A stretch of DNA of 64,000 nt. Origin: Yamagishiella unicocca. Lineage: Eukaryota > Chlorophyta > Chlorophyceae > Chlamydomonadales > Volvocaceae. Under the pieces are notes generated by a model. It was not told where the DNA came from, did not search any database, and saw only the letters and a program-made list of their open reading frames with translations. The stretch covers positions 62,001-126,000 of the forward strand of contig BDSL01000141.1 in the NCBI GenBank assembly GCA_003116995.1, read 5' to 3'. The translations under genes and the position numbers were made by a program. This document shows, in pieces, positions 36,001 to 47,640 of this stretch. Each line of letters begins with the position of its first letter. The first letter of the stretch is position 1.

Positions 36001-39000
36001 CCTGATGACGCTGGCGGCGGCGGCGGCAGCGGCGGCGGCGCCGTCGCCGCCGCCGGCGCTGACGGCTCCGGCGATGGCCCCCGGGCCGCCGCTGCCGCCT
36101 CCCGCCAGCAGGCCGACTACGTCCATCAGCCTGTACGAAGAACACGTCGGTGCGCGCACACGGTGAGTCACGTAACCCGCCGTACCCCTCCATGCGTTCA
36201 TGTCGATACCCCTTTTCTTCCCACTCATCCGCTTAAGGTACTACCGCACACTTAGCACCCTTTCCCGCAAGCATTACCTCATCCCACTCCCTGGGGCTCA
36301 CCGGACCCCATCCCCCGCCCCGCCCGCCCCCCGCCCCCCCACCCCCCGCCAAAGGTCATATTACGACCTTCGGCTTTCGTATCCCCAACCCAGTTCTCCC
36401 GCATGCATCTCAAAACTTCTGTTTTAAACGATTTTTTCGGACATCCACGGGTTTCCCTCGAACCCACCCCCCACCTGTCCAGCAGCTGCGGCAGCGTCAG
36501 CGCCAGTACGGCAGCCAGCTCCTCCGACAGCGCCATCACGTTGGCCACCACGGCGGTGGCGGGGGTGCGCAGGTGGGCGGGTTCGGAGGGCACCATGAGC
36601 TTGCAGCACACCTGGGGGGAGGGGGAGGGGGAGGGGGGGCAGGGGGAGGTCGGGTGGGTTGGATGTGTTCCGTTGCAGCGACTGGGGGAGGGGAGCAAGG
36701 GAGTGGAGCAAGGGGAGGGGAGGGGAGCAAGGGCAAGGCAGCTGTTGGTGTTGATAGGGCAAGGCAAGCAGTGCGTGAGCCCTGCTGCTCCGCACGACCC
36801 CACGTGGGGTGAGGGGGCGGCCCACCGGATGATGCGTGGGAGGGCGAAACGGCGGCTGCTGGCAACACCAGCCTCCGACCCAGGACCCTCGGAGCTCAGC
36901 CCTCGCCGTGAGGGCTGCGCTCACTGACTGCTGTAACCCCACCCCCCGCTCTCCCGGAGCTCCAACCCCCACCTGTACGACGCGGCGCAGCAGGGCGGTG
37001 TGCGGCTGGCCGGATCCCGAGACCGCGCCGAAACCATCCCCAGGGCTGCCGCCCCTGACGCCGCCGTACGACACCATCACGACGTCTCCCAGCGGCGGCG
37101 GCAGCGGCGGCGGCAGCGGCGGCAGGCTGCCCCCCATGCGGCTGGGTCGGCTGTGGCGGGCGGACAGCGGCGGGGGCGGCAGGCGGCCGCTGGAGTCCAG
37201 GCGGAGCACTGCGGGGGTGAGGTGGAGGGGGTTGAGGAAAAGCGTAAATACACCAATTCCGGTTCCCAGGAAGGCGGATATGAAAAGTCGGCTTAACAGG
37301 ATGTCATCAACACATCTGTGCTGAAATTGGGGTTATTTGGAGTGATTCTGACTCGTGTTTTGGACCTCGTACATCCAGGGTTCTGCAGTACAGGTAGGGG
37401 AGGGCTTACCAGCATGCCTGAACACTGTTTCGAGCACTCCAGCTTCAGACAGAGAAAAACACCCCCTATCCCTACCCCCACCCCACACACACATACAGAG
37501 GAATACACCCTCTATCCCTACCCCACCCTAAACACACATTCAAAGAAGGACACTCTCTATCCCTACCCCCACCCTCCCCTCCCGCGCCTCACCCTCAGCT
37601 CCCCCCGCCACCACCATCGACGTCCTCAGGCTGCCCCCCCCCGCCCCTCCCCCCTGCAGCTCCAGCTCCAGCTCAGCCAGCAGCCCCGGCACCGCGTCCG
37701 CGAGCTCCACCTCGCTGCGTGCCGCCACCGACCAGAAGCCCACCAGCCGCTGCAGGGCGCCAAGCGCGTTGCGGCGGATGTCGGCAACCTGGGCGGGTCC
37801 GGCGCGCTCCAGGGAGGCGGCCGTGGCGGCGGCGGGGCCCCAGACTGAGGCCATGAAGCCGTCTGGAAGGGGGGTGAGGTGCGGGATGGTAGGGGGGTGG
37901 CGAGAAGAACCGGTTTCACGGCGTAGGAAAGGGACGGTGGTGGGTTGCAAGGAAAACCCGTGTGCGAAAGGGACACCCGTTCAGGACAGTCAGCTGGTGG
38001 GGGGGTGAAGGGTGAGGGCAGAGGGAGAGGCGAGCTGGTTGGGAATGGAGCTCCGGATGGGAAGCTCTGTTTGGGTGCTGAGAGGGCGGCAACTTGGCTC
38101 TGGAGTCTGGACACGAGCGGCTGGCGGCCGAGCGTTGCGGGGCCCGAGCAGCAGCACTGGACGGCGGCGGGCGGAATGGCAAAGCAGGCATGCGCAGCAT
38201 GGGCGCGGGAGTAGCGGCGGCTTCCGGCAGGGCACGCGCCTCTCCCCCAGCCTATGTTGCCTATCCCTTGCAGCACCGCTCAGCCCCCTCCCCCCCGGCG
38301 CCCACCTGCCGCCGCGAGACTGCTCCCCAGGGAGGGCCGGCGGACCTTGCCGGGGCTCAGAGGCGCTCCGCCCGCTGCCGGAGAGCTGTCCCGGACCCCC
38401 CAGGGGCTGCTGGCGCCCAGCCCGGGAGGCGCGCCCCAGCCCCCCGCAGCCTCCTGACCGCCTAGGGCCGGCCCCGACTGAGGCGGGCGGGGGGGGAGTA
38501 ATGAGGAGAAAGGCGTAGGGAGGGGGGGGAGATGAGCGTGGAGGCGGCGGTCAGGTGGGGTTGCGAGGGAGGGGGGGAGTGCGTGCGAGGGTGGGAGGCT
38601 GGGTCGGTGGCGGGGGGCTGAAGCCGTAGGTGGCGGGTGCGGGGGGCGGGCGGTGGCTGCGTCCCACGCGAGACAGCGTGTTGGGCCGCACAGTGCCCCG
38701 ATGACGCACATATGGAGGTGCACTTGTGCCCCGCGGGTTGACTGGAAGAAGGGTCAGGTGTGCGGCTGCGGCATCCGAGTGACCGTTCATTACGCTGCCT
38801 CAATAGGCTGGGTGTCCCTGACGTTACTGCTATTGTTGTTGTTATTGTTGTTGTTGTTGTTATTGTTGTTATTGTTGTTGTTGGTGTTGTTGTTGTTGTT
38901 GGCCCCGCGCACCCTGCACTTCGCGGTCCCCCGACCGTCACGGTTCCCCCTCGCTTCCCTAGGGCACTACGCGACCCTTCGCCACCCGCCCCGAAACCTC

Positions 39001-41203
39001 ACAGGGTTCATCTCGGCCCCACCTTCCCCGAGTCCTCCGCCGCCCCCTCCCAGCCCAGGTGGCTCACCCACTGCGCGGCGCTAGCCCCCGGCGAGTAGGG
39101 CGACGATCGGTGGTGGCGGGTGGGGCTGCCGCCGTGGCTGGCGTCGGTCGCAGGGCTGAAACCGGCACCGCCGTACGCCGTCAGCGCCCGTCCCGCTGCG
39201 CCGTTCGTTCTGCCGCCGCCGCTGCCAGCGGCCGATGCCGACCCCGCCACCGCCGCTGACCCCGCTCCCCCCGCGCTGCGAGCATGCACCGCACGCTCCT
39301 CCGCCTCCAGCACAGCATGCATCGCATCGATGGCCTCACACAGCACGTCCAGGCAGTAGGGCGTGTCGAGCATCTGCCGCAGCGCGTCCGTGGACCCGTT
39401 TGCGCCGGTGGCGGCGGCGGCGGCGCCGCCGCCGCCGCCGACCCCTGGGTCGGCGGGATGCCGGGGCTGCGCCCCGGGCCCTGCGGCGGCCGCCACCGTG
39501 GCCGCAATGGCGTGCTGCGCCGAGTCTTCCGCCATACTGGAGCGCTGCTTCAGGTAGTGGCGGCTGTTACCGCTGCTGGCGGTGCTCAGCTTGCTGCGCA
39601 GCTGCATGGGGAAGCCGTCCAGGCCGGCGGGGGCGCCCGACTCGGCCAGCACGCACAGCACGGCGAGCAACGCGGACAGGCGGGTGGCGGTGACTGCGGG
39701 GAGCAGGTAGCTGGGGATTGGGGCAGGGGTGGGGGTGGGGGTAGGGGCAGCGAGAGGGGACCGGGGCGGGGGGGACACTTGTGGCCATGACACGTGCGGC
39801 ATCATATGGATTAGTAGCACACACCCCATTGATACAAATAACACCGTTACCCACACCCCAAAACAAGAATGCCGCATTGTCTTGGAGCCCCTCTTCCTCC
39901 TGCTCCTCTTCCTCCGTCGCCTCCTGCGAACACACACCATCTGCCCCTCCCCCTGCCCCTCCCGGTCAGCATCACAGGGGACCCCGCACGCACGCTTGAC
40001 GTACATAGCCAGACGGTACCCCGTGTGGAGGCACCCCACCCCACCCACCCCCACGTCTGTTCTAAACGGTTTTTTCTGGCATCCACGGGTCTTCCTTGAA
40101 CCCCCACTCCCCCCCACTCCTGTTTTCATGTCTGCATCACGGTTTGTCATGTAACGGCTCACCCTGCCCGCCGTACCCCGTCCATCCTATATCCCCGCCA
40201 TTGCCTTCCTTCCTTCCCGCATAACTAGTTGTAGTCCTAGCTCCTCGCGACCCACCCATCCCATTCACCCTCCCCTTGCCTGCCCCTCGCATGTCCTCCT
40301 CCTCCTGGTCCGGTCCTGACGCTCGCCGCTTTTGCTCGCTCGCTTATTTGGTATTTCCTTGCCATTCTCAGGTCAGTCTACAAATTCCCCTTTTTTGCAC
40401 GTAACCGGGCGGGTTCCTTTGTGCCGGGCACTCTGTTCTTTCGTTCGCATTCACGGGCTGTTGATAGTTTTCCGGGCTGCGCTCCACTTCTGTCCTCTCC
40501 TCGTCCGTTGCATCCACTTCTTCTTACGGCTATCCTACGTTTTTACGACCAGCACATCCTCCGCCCGCCTTTTCCATTTATCGCCTAGTCGTTTTTTAGC
40601 GCCATACTTGGCTACAGTCAACGTTGCTTATTCCTGCACCTCAGCCGCGCCTCCGCTCCCGCTCTTTGGCGCGCCACTGGACAGGACTGGACCACCACCT
40701 TCGCCGCCCTCGGTTTGTCGGCCGTGGATTCGCGGATTCTCTTATCAAATCCCCCCCACCCACTCCCACCCCTCTCATCCCCCACCCACCCCTCCACTGC
40801 CAGCTGGTCCAGCAGCCTGTGCACCTGCCGCAGCACCGCCGCCACCAGGCCCGGCACCCCGCACAGCTGGCTTCGGAGCGCGGGACTGGAGGCGGCCAGG
40901 CGGTGCAGCGCCACCGCCGCGGCTGCAGCCACCGTGGGGCTGCCAGCCGACCAGTCGTGTTGCGGGGGGGTCGTGGCCAGGGCGGACTGAAGCCCATTGG
41001 TGGACATGGAGGTGGCACCCACACGGGCGCCGCCGCGGAGGCTGCTGTTCAGGCTGCCGGTGCCCACGCCGCCGCCGGCTGCGCCGGCGGCGCCGTCAGG
41101 CCGGCCCCCGCCGCCGCCTCGAATACTGCTGTTGAGCCCGCTGGCGGCGGTGCTGTTGACGGCCGTCGACGTCCGGCCAGCTCGGCTGGAGGGAGTCGCG
41201 CCG

Positions 41204-41236
<33 letters not shown>

Positions 41237-44200
41237 GCCGCCGTGACGGCGCTGCTGCCGGGTGTGGTGGTGCCGGTGGTGACACTGAGCGATAGTGCCG
41301 CCGTGAGGGAGGCGGCGCGGGAGGGCGTCAACGCCCCGGCGGCGGTGGAGCCCGAGGGGGGCAGCAGCTGCAGCAGCTCCAGCACTCGGCCGAGGAACTC
41401 GTTGACGGTGGGGCCTTATGAGGAGTGGCCCATCATGTGCAGCGGGAGGCGGGGCAGGCGGCACGAGGTGATTCCGCGAAGTGACGGAGTAAGGATGTGC
41501 CCGGCTGCATGCGGGGTTACGGGCCGTTTTGAAACGTGGTCGTGGCTGTGGGGCTGGAACGACGGCAAGGTAGGGGGCGGCATGAGGCGGGATGCCGGGT
41601 AGCAGCGTCCGGCGGTCTCAGCAGCAGCCCGCAAGCCCCCTCCGGATGTCAGGGCGGCCAGACCGGGCAGCACATCCGGATGTCAGGGCGGCCAGACCGG
41701 GCAGCACATCCGGGTTCAGGACGCCTCTCCACCACCCGGCCTACCAACGGCCTCACCTGGCCTCCCTTCCTCCCTCCTACCCCCCAACGCTCGTGTCCCC
41801 CCACGGTAGGCCGCTCCCGCAGGTCCCCTCGCCCCAAGCAGCCCCGCCGCACCTTGCATGCGGTCCTGCATGAACGCGGGGTGCTGCAGCAGCAGCGCCA
41901 GCCACTCCAGCGCCGCAGTCACCACCGCGGGGGGCTGCTGCGGCCCCAGGCAGTGCGCCAGAGCCGGCACCAGCCCCGAGTCGGCCACCAGCTCCGAACG
42001 AACCGACAGCTCTCCCAGCTGCGGCACCGCGATTAGTAAAATTTTTAAGACAGCCGACGATCAACACCGGCAGTAGCAGGGACGGCAGTAGCAGGGACGG
42101 CAGGGCAGCACCACATTGTGCGGCGAGGGACGCAGGGGTTGGAAGGGGGAGAGCGGGTTGAAGCGAGTTGCTGTCATTCGCAGTTCTCTTAAGGTCAAAG
42201 TACCGTATAGGGCAGAACCCAGCTGGCAGGCGCGCCTTGCGGGGCGTCGGGCATTGAGCCCCGCCCCGCCCCGCCCCGCCCCGCCCCGCCCCGCCCCGCC
42301 CCGCCCCGCCCCTCCCCGCCCCGCCCCGCCCCGCCCCGCCCCGCCCCGGCCCGCCGCTCGCACCTGCGTGGTGAGGGTGCACAGCAGCCGCAGCACCTTG
42401 ACCCGCAGCCCGGCCTGCCACTGCCAGCCGGGGTGCCACGGGTCAGCGGCTGGGGGGGCGCCGGCTGCGTGGGGGGCAGGCGGCAGGCGGCAGAGCAGAG
42501 GCCAGGTCGCGAGCACAGTCGCAGGTGCCGATCAGGCGGCAGGCGGCGGCAGGGCCGTCAGCGACGAGGGGGCCCTCGGGCTCCAGGGGCGCGTGGGGGC
42601 ACACTAAGAACCACGCAGCCGCGGCGCCTATGACGATGGTGCATGGATGTACGACTCTAACCAAGATGGTGCATCGGTGTACGACTTTGACTAAGATGGT
42701 GCATAGGTGTACGACTTCGACCAGAATGGTGCACGCTGGCTGCTGAGCCCCAAAGCAATCAGGCAGCAGGCCCTCCCCTCCCTCCCTCCCTTCCGCCGCT
42801 ACCCGCTCCACCCCCATCACTCCCGCTCCACCCTCATCACTCCCGCTCCACCCCCATCACTCCCCCTCCAACCCACATCACTCCCCCTCCAACCCCCGTC
42901 ACTTCCCCTCCTTCCCCCCCAGTCCACCTCCCCCAGTCCGCCTCACCCGTCCTCCGCTCCCGCAGCACCGCCAACACCGTGGGCACCAGCGTGGTCTTCC
43001 CCGCCAGCACCCGCGCCACATCTCGGCTGTGTGCGGCCACAGTGCACAGCGCCAGAGCGGCATCCACACCCGCCGCCGCAGCATCATCATACGGCTCGCA
43101 ACCGCTGGCACCGCCGCCGCCACCGCCGGCGGCGGCGGCACCCACTGCCGCCGACTCAGGCCGCATCGACGCCGGCAGGGCGCCGGACGACCCAGGGGTC
43201 GCTCCGCCGCCGCCGCCGCGGGCAACGGGAGTCGTTGCGCCGCCGGCGTCCACGGGGCCGGAGCTCGGCGGCAGCTGCTGTATTGATTCGCGGTCTCCGC
43301 GGGTTGTGGTGGGCAGTGTTGCTGTGGGTGCGGGCAGCAGGGAGATGATGGTGCCCAGGGCCCCCCGGGTGTTGACGATGACCTGAGGGGTGCGGAGGGG
43401 GTGGTGGTGGTGGTGGCGGGGGGTGGTAATGGTGGTGGTGGCGGTGGTGGCGGGGGGTGGTAATGGTGGTGGTGGCGGGGGGTGGTAATGGTGGTGGTGG
43501 CGGTGGTGGCGGGGGGTGGTAATGGTGGTGGTGGCGGTGGTGGCGGCAGTGATGGTGGGGTTGGTGGTTGCAGTGATGGTGGTGGCGGCTGTGGTGGCGG
43601 CAGTGATGGTGGTGGTGGTGGTTGCAGTGATGGTGGTGGTGGCAGTGATGGTGGTGGTGGTGGTGGTGATCATGATGATGGCGGTGGTGCTGCAACAAGA
43701 GCAGGGGAGTAGGGGCGCAAGGTCTGCCAGGCCCAGCCCTCACTCCGCAGGGCTGAACGTGAAGGGTGCGGTCCTCGGGTCAAACCCTACAACCTCCGCT
43801 CCCACGCCCCTGCGCCCCTGGTGGGTTCAGGCTCTAGGCTGCCAGCCGGGGCCCTATGCCGGCATGGGTGCGCTGGCCGCACCTGCGTAAACATCTCGTA
43901 GCTGTACGGCCCGTGCTGCGCGATCGCCGCCAGCAGCGCAGCTACGAAGCTGCGGCTCGCCGCCGCCGCTGACTCGCCCGCGGTCGCTCCCCAGATCAAG
44001 GGCGGCGGCGGCGCCGGCGGCAGCAGCAGCAGCAGCGCCAGCGCCGACAGCACCTCCGGCGGCGGCGCCAGCGCCTCGCGCACCGCCGCCGCCGCGCGCG
44101 CTGCCGGCTGCTCCGCCAGCCGTGCCAGGGTGCCGCTGGCCAGGGCCTGTACGGCAAAAGCCTCCTCGTCCAACGGCATCGTCTGGTCCATGCTGCGGTG

Positions 44201-47200
44201 GATCAGGAAGTACGACAGTGTACGGAGGACCGACAGCGCGCCGCAGTCCGCCGCCACCAGCGCCTCCGTGCCCGCGCTGCTGGTCGCAATCATGCGAAGG
44301 GTGTGCAACGCAAACACCGCCGCACCCAGAGCGCCCGCCGGGTCCAGGGGCCCCAACCCAGCACCGCCGCCGCCGCCATCCGCCGCCGCACCAGTAGGCG
44401 TCTGCAGCACGGATGCCGTGCCGCCGCTGATGCTATCGGGGGCCCCGGCCCCCCCGCCACCGCCCGCGGCTCCGGAACCCGCCGGGCCGGGCCACGGCTG
44501 CGTGTGGGGGTGCGGAAACGACACCGCCACCTCGGCGCCGAGTGACCTGGCGCCGTACGACAGCGCCAGCGCCAGCGCCGCCGCCACCCCCGGGTTGGCC
44601 GCCAGGGTCGCCAGCCCCGCGGCGTCGGCGTCGCAGCAGTAGCCGTACAGCGCGGACATGACGGCCGGCGCCACTGCTGACACGGCGGCGGCGGCGGCGG
44701 GAGTGTACGGCCCGCCGCCAGCCCCGCCGCCGCTGGTCCCGCCGGCGGAGGAGATGACGGGCGCGTGGCCCACCAGCGCCGCCAACACGCCGCCGCAGAG
44801 CAGCTGGAACCGCAGCAACGAGTCAAGCAGCGGCGAGGGCTGCTGCTGCTGCTGCTGGTGGTACCTGGGCACAGCTGCTGCCGCAGACCCCGCCTGCGCC
44901 AGCGCCCGCAGCAGCCGCCGCAGCGCCTGACCCTCCTGCGCCGCCATCGCCGTCGCGACGTACGGGTGGCAGCACAGCACGCGCAGCAGGCCCGCCACGT
45001 GCGCCAGCGTCGCCGCCACCGCCTCCGCGGCGGAGTTGGCGCCCGCCGCCACAGGTGCCGTACCGTACGGCGATGCGGGCAGCGAGTACCAGGCCCCGGC
45101 GGCGCCGCCGCCTGCGCCGACGCTCCGGCCCGCCTGCCCCGCTTGCAGCAGAGCTTGCTGGTGGAGGTACGACTGCTGCAGCAGCTGCAGGCTGTCCTGC
45201 ATGGGGGTGATGCTGCGGCGTAACGGCGGCGGCTGCGAGGCCCCTGCTCCCGCCGCTGCCGCTGCCGCTGCGGCCGCCAGTAGCGCGGGGTGGCGCGGGG
45301 AGACGTCCGGGGAGGTGCGGCCCGACACCGAGGCGGAGAGCGACTCCGCGTTGCCCAGCCCGGGCGACCAGCTGGAGCTGCCGCCTAGGGCCGCCTGCAG
45401 GTCGGGTCCGGCCCGCGCCAGCAGACCCAATAGGATGGGCACTAGCTCCTACGGGGGGGGTTGTGGTTGGGTTGCGGTGGGGGGCGTGGGTGGGGTCTCG
45501 GGAGGTTGCGCCGATGGGCCCCAACGACCAACGACCAACGAGCGCACGTGACGGATGGACCTTGGTGGCGCCGTGTAGCTGGACTGGTGGGCGTTTCCCC
45601 CACCATGGTACCACGTGTTACAGTGCGTGGATACGCACGGACACAGCGCTGCACCTGTAACCCGCCCCGCCCCTGGCTAGTGTGCCAACCGCTGCCCAAG
45701 GCCCCAGCAGCCCCCAGCAGCCCCCCTCCTTCCCGCGTTGCCCCGCACCTGCGCCCTGCTGACCAGCTGCGCCTGCACCCTGGGCGCCTGGCTGAGGTTG
45801 TGGAGGGCCCCGCTGGCGGCCATACGCATGGCGGCGGAGGGGGTGCCCAGGAGGACTGGGGGCGCGGGGGAGGGGGGCGGGGCGACTGTTGGGGTGGCTC
45901 CGGGGGTAGGGGTCGGCGATGTGTACGGCTTTTTACAGGAAAACACAGGGGGGCAGCGTGGGGTGTAGCCACACTGGGGCCGTCAAGCGGCACGAGGCGA
46001 AGAGGACGGGACCCCCAGGACGCGGAAAGCCCAGGGCGCTCATCCGACTGATGCTCCGCATCACTCTCCTCCAAGCCGCGGTGGGGCCCCCTGCCGAGCA
46101 GCCCTGCCCGACTGCCCCACCGGGCCCCATTTATCGTACTGTACGGCATGGCACGGCGCTGCGCCTCACTCACCCATGAGCACCTGCACCAGTGCGCTGG
46201 TCCCCCCCAGGAGCAGCTCACGAGCCTCCGGGTCGGCGCTGATGCGCCACAGCAGGCTGCACGCCGCCCGCGCCGCCTCGTGCGGGTCCTCCCAGGCGTT
46301 CAGCGCCTGCGGGCGCTCCGGCTGCTGCTGCTGCGCCGCCTGCTGCTGCTGCTGCGCCTGCAGCTGCTTCATCGACACCCCGGCGCCGACCCCGCTGCCG
46401 TTCAGCCGAATCGCAGCGCCGCCGAGGCTGGAGTCCGGCGCCCCCGTGGCGGCTGCACCGCCACCAGGCGCCTCTTGCCCTCCGCTCGGGAGCGCTCCGC
46501 CCATACTGTTGTGCGGTTGCTGCGGCTGGTGCTGCTGCTGGTGTTGCTGCTGGCCCGCCTCAAACACGCTGCTGTGCACGGGCATGTTGTTAGCCACCAG
46601 GTCCAGCAGCGCCTGGCAGCAGCCGGGGGCGGCGGCCAGCTCCACCTCGCCGCGCGGGCCGCAGCGGCTAGCCTCCAGCAGCACCGCCACGGAGCGCTGC
46701 TGCGCGGCAGGCTCCTGAGTGCAGCAGCGGTGGCGGCAGTAGCGCGGTGGCGGCAGTAGCGCAGTGGCGAGGGGGTTTAGGGGGACAGGGAGGAGCTTGG
46801 GGAACCACGCCCGCCCACCCGCTGCGCTCTTGTTGCTGGAAGAGCCTCTTTGCCTCCGTGTCGTGATCGGCCAACTCGGTCGTGACCCTCATTTACACAC
46901 GTTCCTGACAGGCACCTAATACCATCTGATGCTACGCGCCCCATGCAACACACGCAATCGACTTGGCGTGGCGGGAAGTACCGGCAAACCCGATCGAAAC
47001 CCACCCCCTGATCGTTAAGCATATTCACCCCGCGCACGACCAGCGTGTTGGAGGCACCCCCATGGTCCGCTTGCTGAATAGCTTTTCTCAAGCACTTGCC
47101 TTGCTGCGCAGCGCTGCGCATAAGGGCTGCAAGAGGCCCGCTTCGTGTATGGCCGGTAGTGCCAAACGCTGTTGCGACACCGCCTCCAGGAGCTTTGCAC

Positions 47201-47270
47201 ACGCTTCCTTTCCATTCGGTGAGGCTGGCAGCTGCTGGGCCCATTTCAATAAAGTCGCCTGGTCGTTCAT
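24009..47270 (-). CDS. Giant armadillo-like repeat protein, about 3,844 residues
   Basis: Thirty exons, written high to low: 47270-47100, 46714-46174, 45855-45749, 45448-43883, 43382-42947, 42464-42364, 42018-41853, 41414-40790, 39710-39023, 38453-38306, 37862-37593, 37208-36973, 36611-36475, 36130-35848, 35529-35217, 34972-34804, 34534-34342, 34107-33715, 32831-32660, 32255-32044, 31489-31217, 30879-30495, 30215-30129, 29893-29682, 29497-29366, 29055-28663, 28092-28027, 27806-27723, 27261-27100, 26822-24009 (TAG). The coding total is 11,535 bp, a whole number of codons. Start ATG at 47270 opens MNDQATLLKWAQQ. Armadillo/HEAT-like helices recur along the length: MRMAASGALHNLS (exon 3), AAGLVGNLAGHNATAAI (exon 19), AAVRNLAGS (exon 20), LTAAAALANLSGDRCG (exon 21), ALGNIANG (exon 30). 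Between them are Gln-, Gly- and Ala-rich linkers, and exon 30 opens with a Gln/Met-rich helix (LQEMQEMQEMQDLQ). No catalytic or membrane segment was recognised, so it is probably a scaffold. I cannot assign an orthologue. Intron 1 has a GC donor. Confidence 0.75.
25088..25172 (-). repeat. In-frame Gly/Ala tandem repeat inside armadillo exon 30
   Basis: A 9-bp unit (ccagcaccg/ccagcacca on the plus strand) repeats about nine times and encodes a GGAGGAGGAGG run in the minus-strand protein. It does not break the frame. Confidence 0.8.
28235..28330 (+). repeat. Dispersed intronic elements in armadillo intron 26
   Basis: tttgtcggccgtggattcgc at 28238 is followed at 28289 by catccacgggtttccctcga and a CA-rich end. 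Both motifs belong to the families seen at 22235, 36440 and 40711. Confidence 0.7.
28353..28562 (+). repeat. 35-bp minisatellite, six copies, in armadillo intron 26
   Basis: Six near-perfect copies of a 35-bp unit containing atgtccgcaggtggcggccc. Because 35 is not a multiple of 3, all frames read as Pro/Gly/Arg-rich open frames; these are not genes. No spacers vary between units, so it is not a CRISPR array. Confidence 0.9.
30420..30480 (+). repeat. Dispersed intronic element abutting armadillo exon 22 donor
   Basis: gtctgttctacacggttttt then catccacgggtcttcctcgc and a C run. The element ends about 15 bp left of the exon 30879-30495, whose left edge is a donor site on the minus strand. Confidence 0.75.
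31017..31125 (+). repeat. 31-bp minisatellite in armadillo intron 21
   Basis: About 3.5 copies of a 31-bp unit containing tcctggtggactcgacagga, in the intron 31216-30880. Confidence 0.85.
31560..31645 (-). repeat. Dispersed intronic element, reverse copy
   Basis: Reverse complement of the 19317-19402 copy: gtgctccagcatgcgcccac, gtgtccgacgactatgcgcc, then gtcgtgtaaccgatttttac. Its 3' end points towards the acceptor edge of the exon 31489-31217. Confidence 0.7.
32861..33085 (+). repeat. 27-bp minisatellite, about eight copies, armadillo intron 18
   Basis: The unit gggggagggggcgggttgcg plus cggcagc repeats about eight times with almost no divergence in the intron 33714-32832. Confidence 0.9.
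33285..33695 (+). repeat. 21-22-bp minisatellite, about 18 copies, armadillo intron 18
   Basis: The unit cccttccaagctacctcccc repeats about 18 times with small length changes in the C run. It runs up to about 20 bp from the left edge of exon 18 (33715). The open frame across it is an artefact. Confidence 0.9.
36349..36470 (+). repeat. Dispersed intronic element abutting armadillo exon 13 donor
   Basis: Nearly identical to 8645-8770: aaaggtcatattacgacctt, ccagttctcccgcatgcatc, aacgattttttcggacatcc, acgggtttccctcgaaccc. It ends a few bases left of the exon 36611-36475, next to that exon's donor. Confidence 0.85.
38826..38905 (+). repeat. TTG/TTA microsatellite in armadillo intron 9
   Basis: About 80 bp of ttgttattgttg-type triplets, one of few AT-rich tracts in this gene. 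Confidence 0.9.
40055..40110 (+). repeat. Dispersed intronic element in armadillo intron 8
   Basis: gtctgttctaaacggttttt then catccacgggtcttccttga and a C run, as at 30420 and 32583. This copy is in mid-intron rather than next to an exon. Confidence 0.7.
40711..40790 (+). repeat. TCGGCCGTGGATTCGCGGA-type motif abutting armadillo exon 8 donor
   Basis: tttgtcggccgtggattcgc then ggattctcttatcaaatccc and a C-rich run that reaches the left edge of the exon 41414-40790. The complement of that run supplies the GTGGGT donor. Confidence 0.75.
41640..41715 (+). repeat. 33-bp repeat, two copies and a partial, armadillo intron 7
   Basis: tccggatgtcagggcggcca / gaccgggcagcaca repeats in the intron 41852-41415. 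Confidence 0.75.
42257..42358 (+). repeat. CCCGC pentanucleotide tract in armadillo intron 6
   Basis: About 100 bp of ccccg units with one interruption, lying directly beside the exon 42464-42364. Confidence 0.9.
42645..42735 (+). repeat. 24-26-bp repeat in armadillo intron 5
   Basis: Four diverged copies of atggtgcatcggtgtacgac. Confidence 0.75.
43385..43690 (+). repeat. GGTGGTGGCGG minisatellite filling armadillo intron 4
   Basis: Compound GGT/GGC/GAT repeats (ggtggtaatggtggtggtgg units, then gcagtgatggtggtggtggt units) occupy most of the intron 43882-43383. Translation gives Gly- or His-rich artefacts. Confidence 0.9.
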
Positions 47271-47640
47271 AGCTTGCAATCGCGCACACGCTGTGCTTTA
47301 AGCATCGAGCGTGCTGCATAGTGTTAACATTACGCAAAGCTAGCAGGATTATTAACTACTTGACATCTTCATGTTCGCCATGTCACCGCGGAATACACAT
47401 GGCGTTTTGGCGTGCTGACACCGGTCCGCACATTAGTAACTAACGCAGCAATCGCTTTACATCCCTATCATATGCCTGCAGTCACAACGGGAGGCAACGC
47501 TACCTGTGCCGTGATTAGGGATGTACGAAAACGCGGGAAGGTTGGTGCCAATGAATACTCCAGCCGATTAGTTATCAGCATTTATTTAGCACAGATTGGC
47601 ACTAGCGTTGGAGGCAGCCTTTTCATCAGTGGCTGCCGAA
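47271..47640. promoter_or_regulatory. Divergent promoter between the armadillo gene and APC13
   Basis: A 370-bp gap separates two start codons facing away from each other (47270 minus, 47641 plus). It is less GC-rich than the flanking exons and carries no coding frame that fits splicing. No specific binding site was identified. Confidence 0.6.

Noticed and set aside
39711..40162. N-terminal extension of armadillo exon 9 as a separate gene start
   Set aside because: The upstream open frame lies in intron 8 and includes a dispersed repeat; the acceptor before 39710 gives YLLPAVTATRLSALL in the phase needed by exon 8.
42257..42358. CCCGC tract as a telomere-like or regulatory repeat
   Set aside because: Simple pentanucleotide expansion inside an intron; it does not match the TTTTAGGG-type algal telomere repeat.
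43156..43743. His-rich minus-strand frame as a metal-binding protein
   Set aside because: Translation of the GGT/GAT repeat in armadillo intron 4, in the wrong frame for the adjoining exons.
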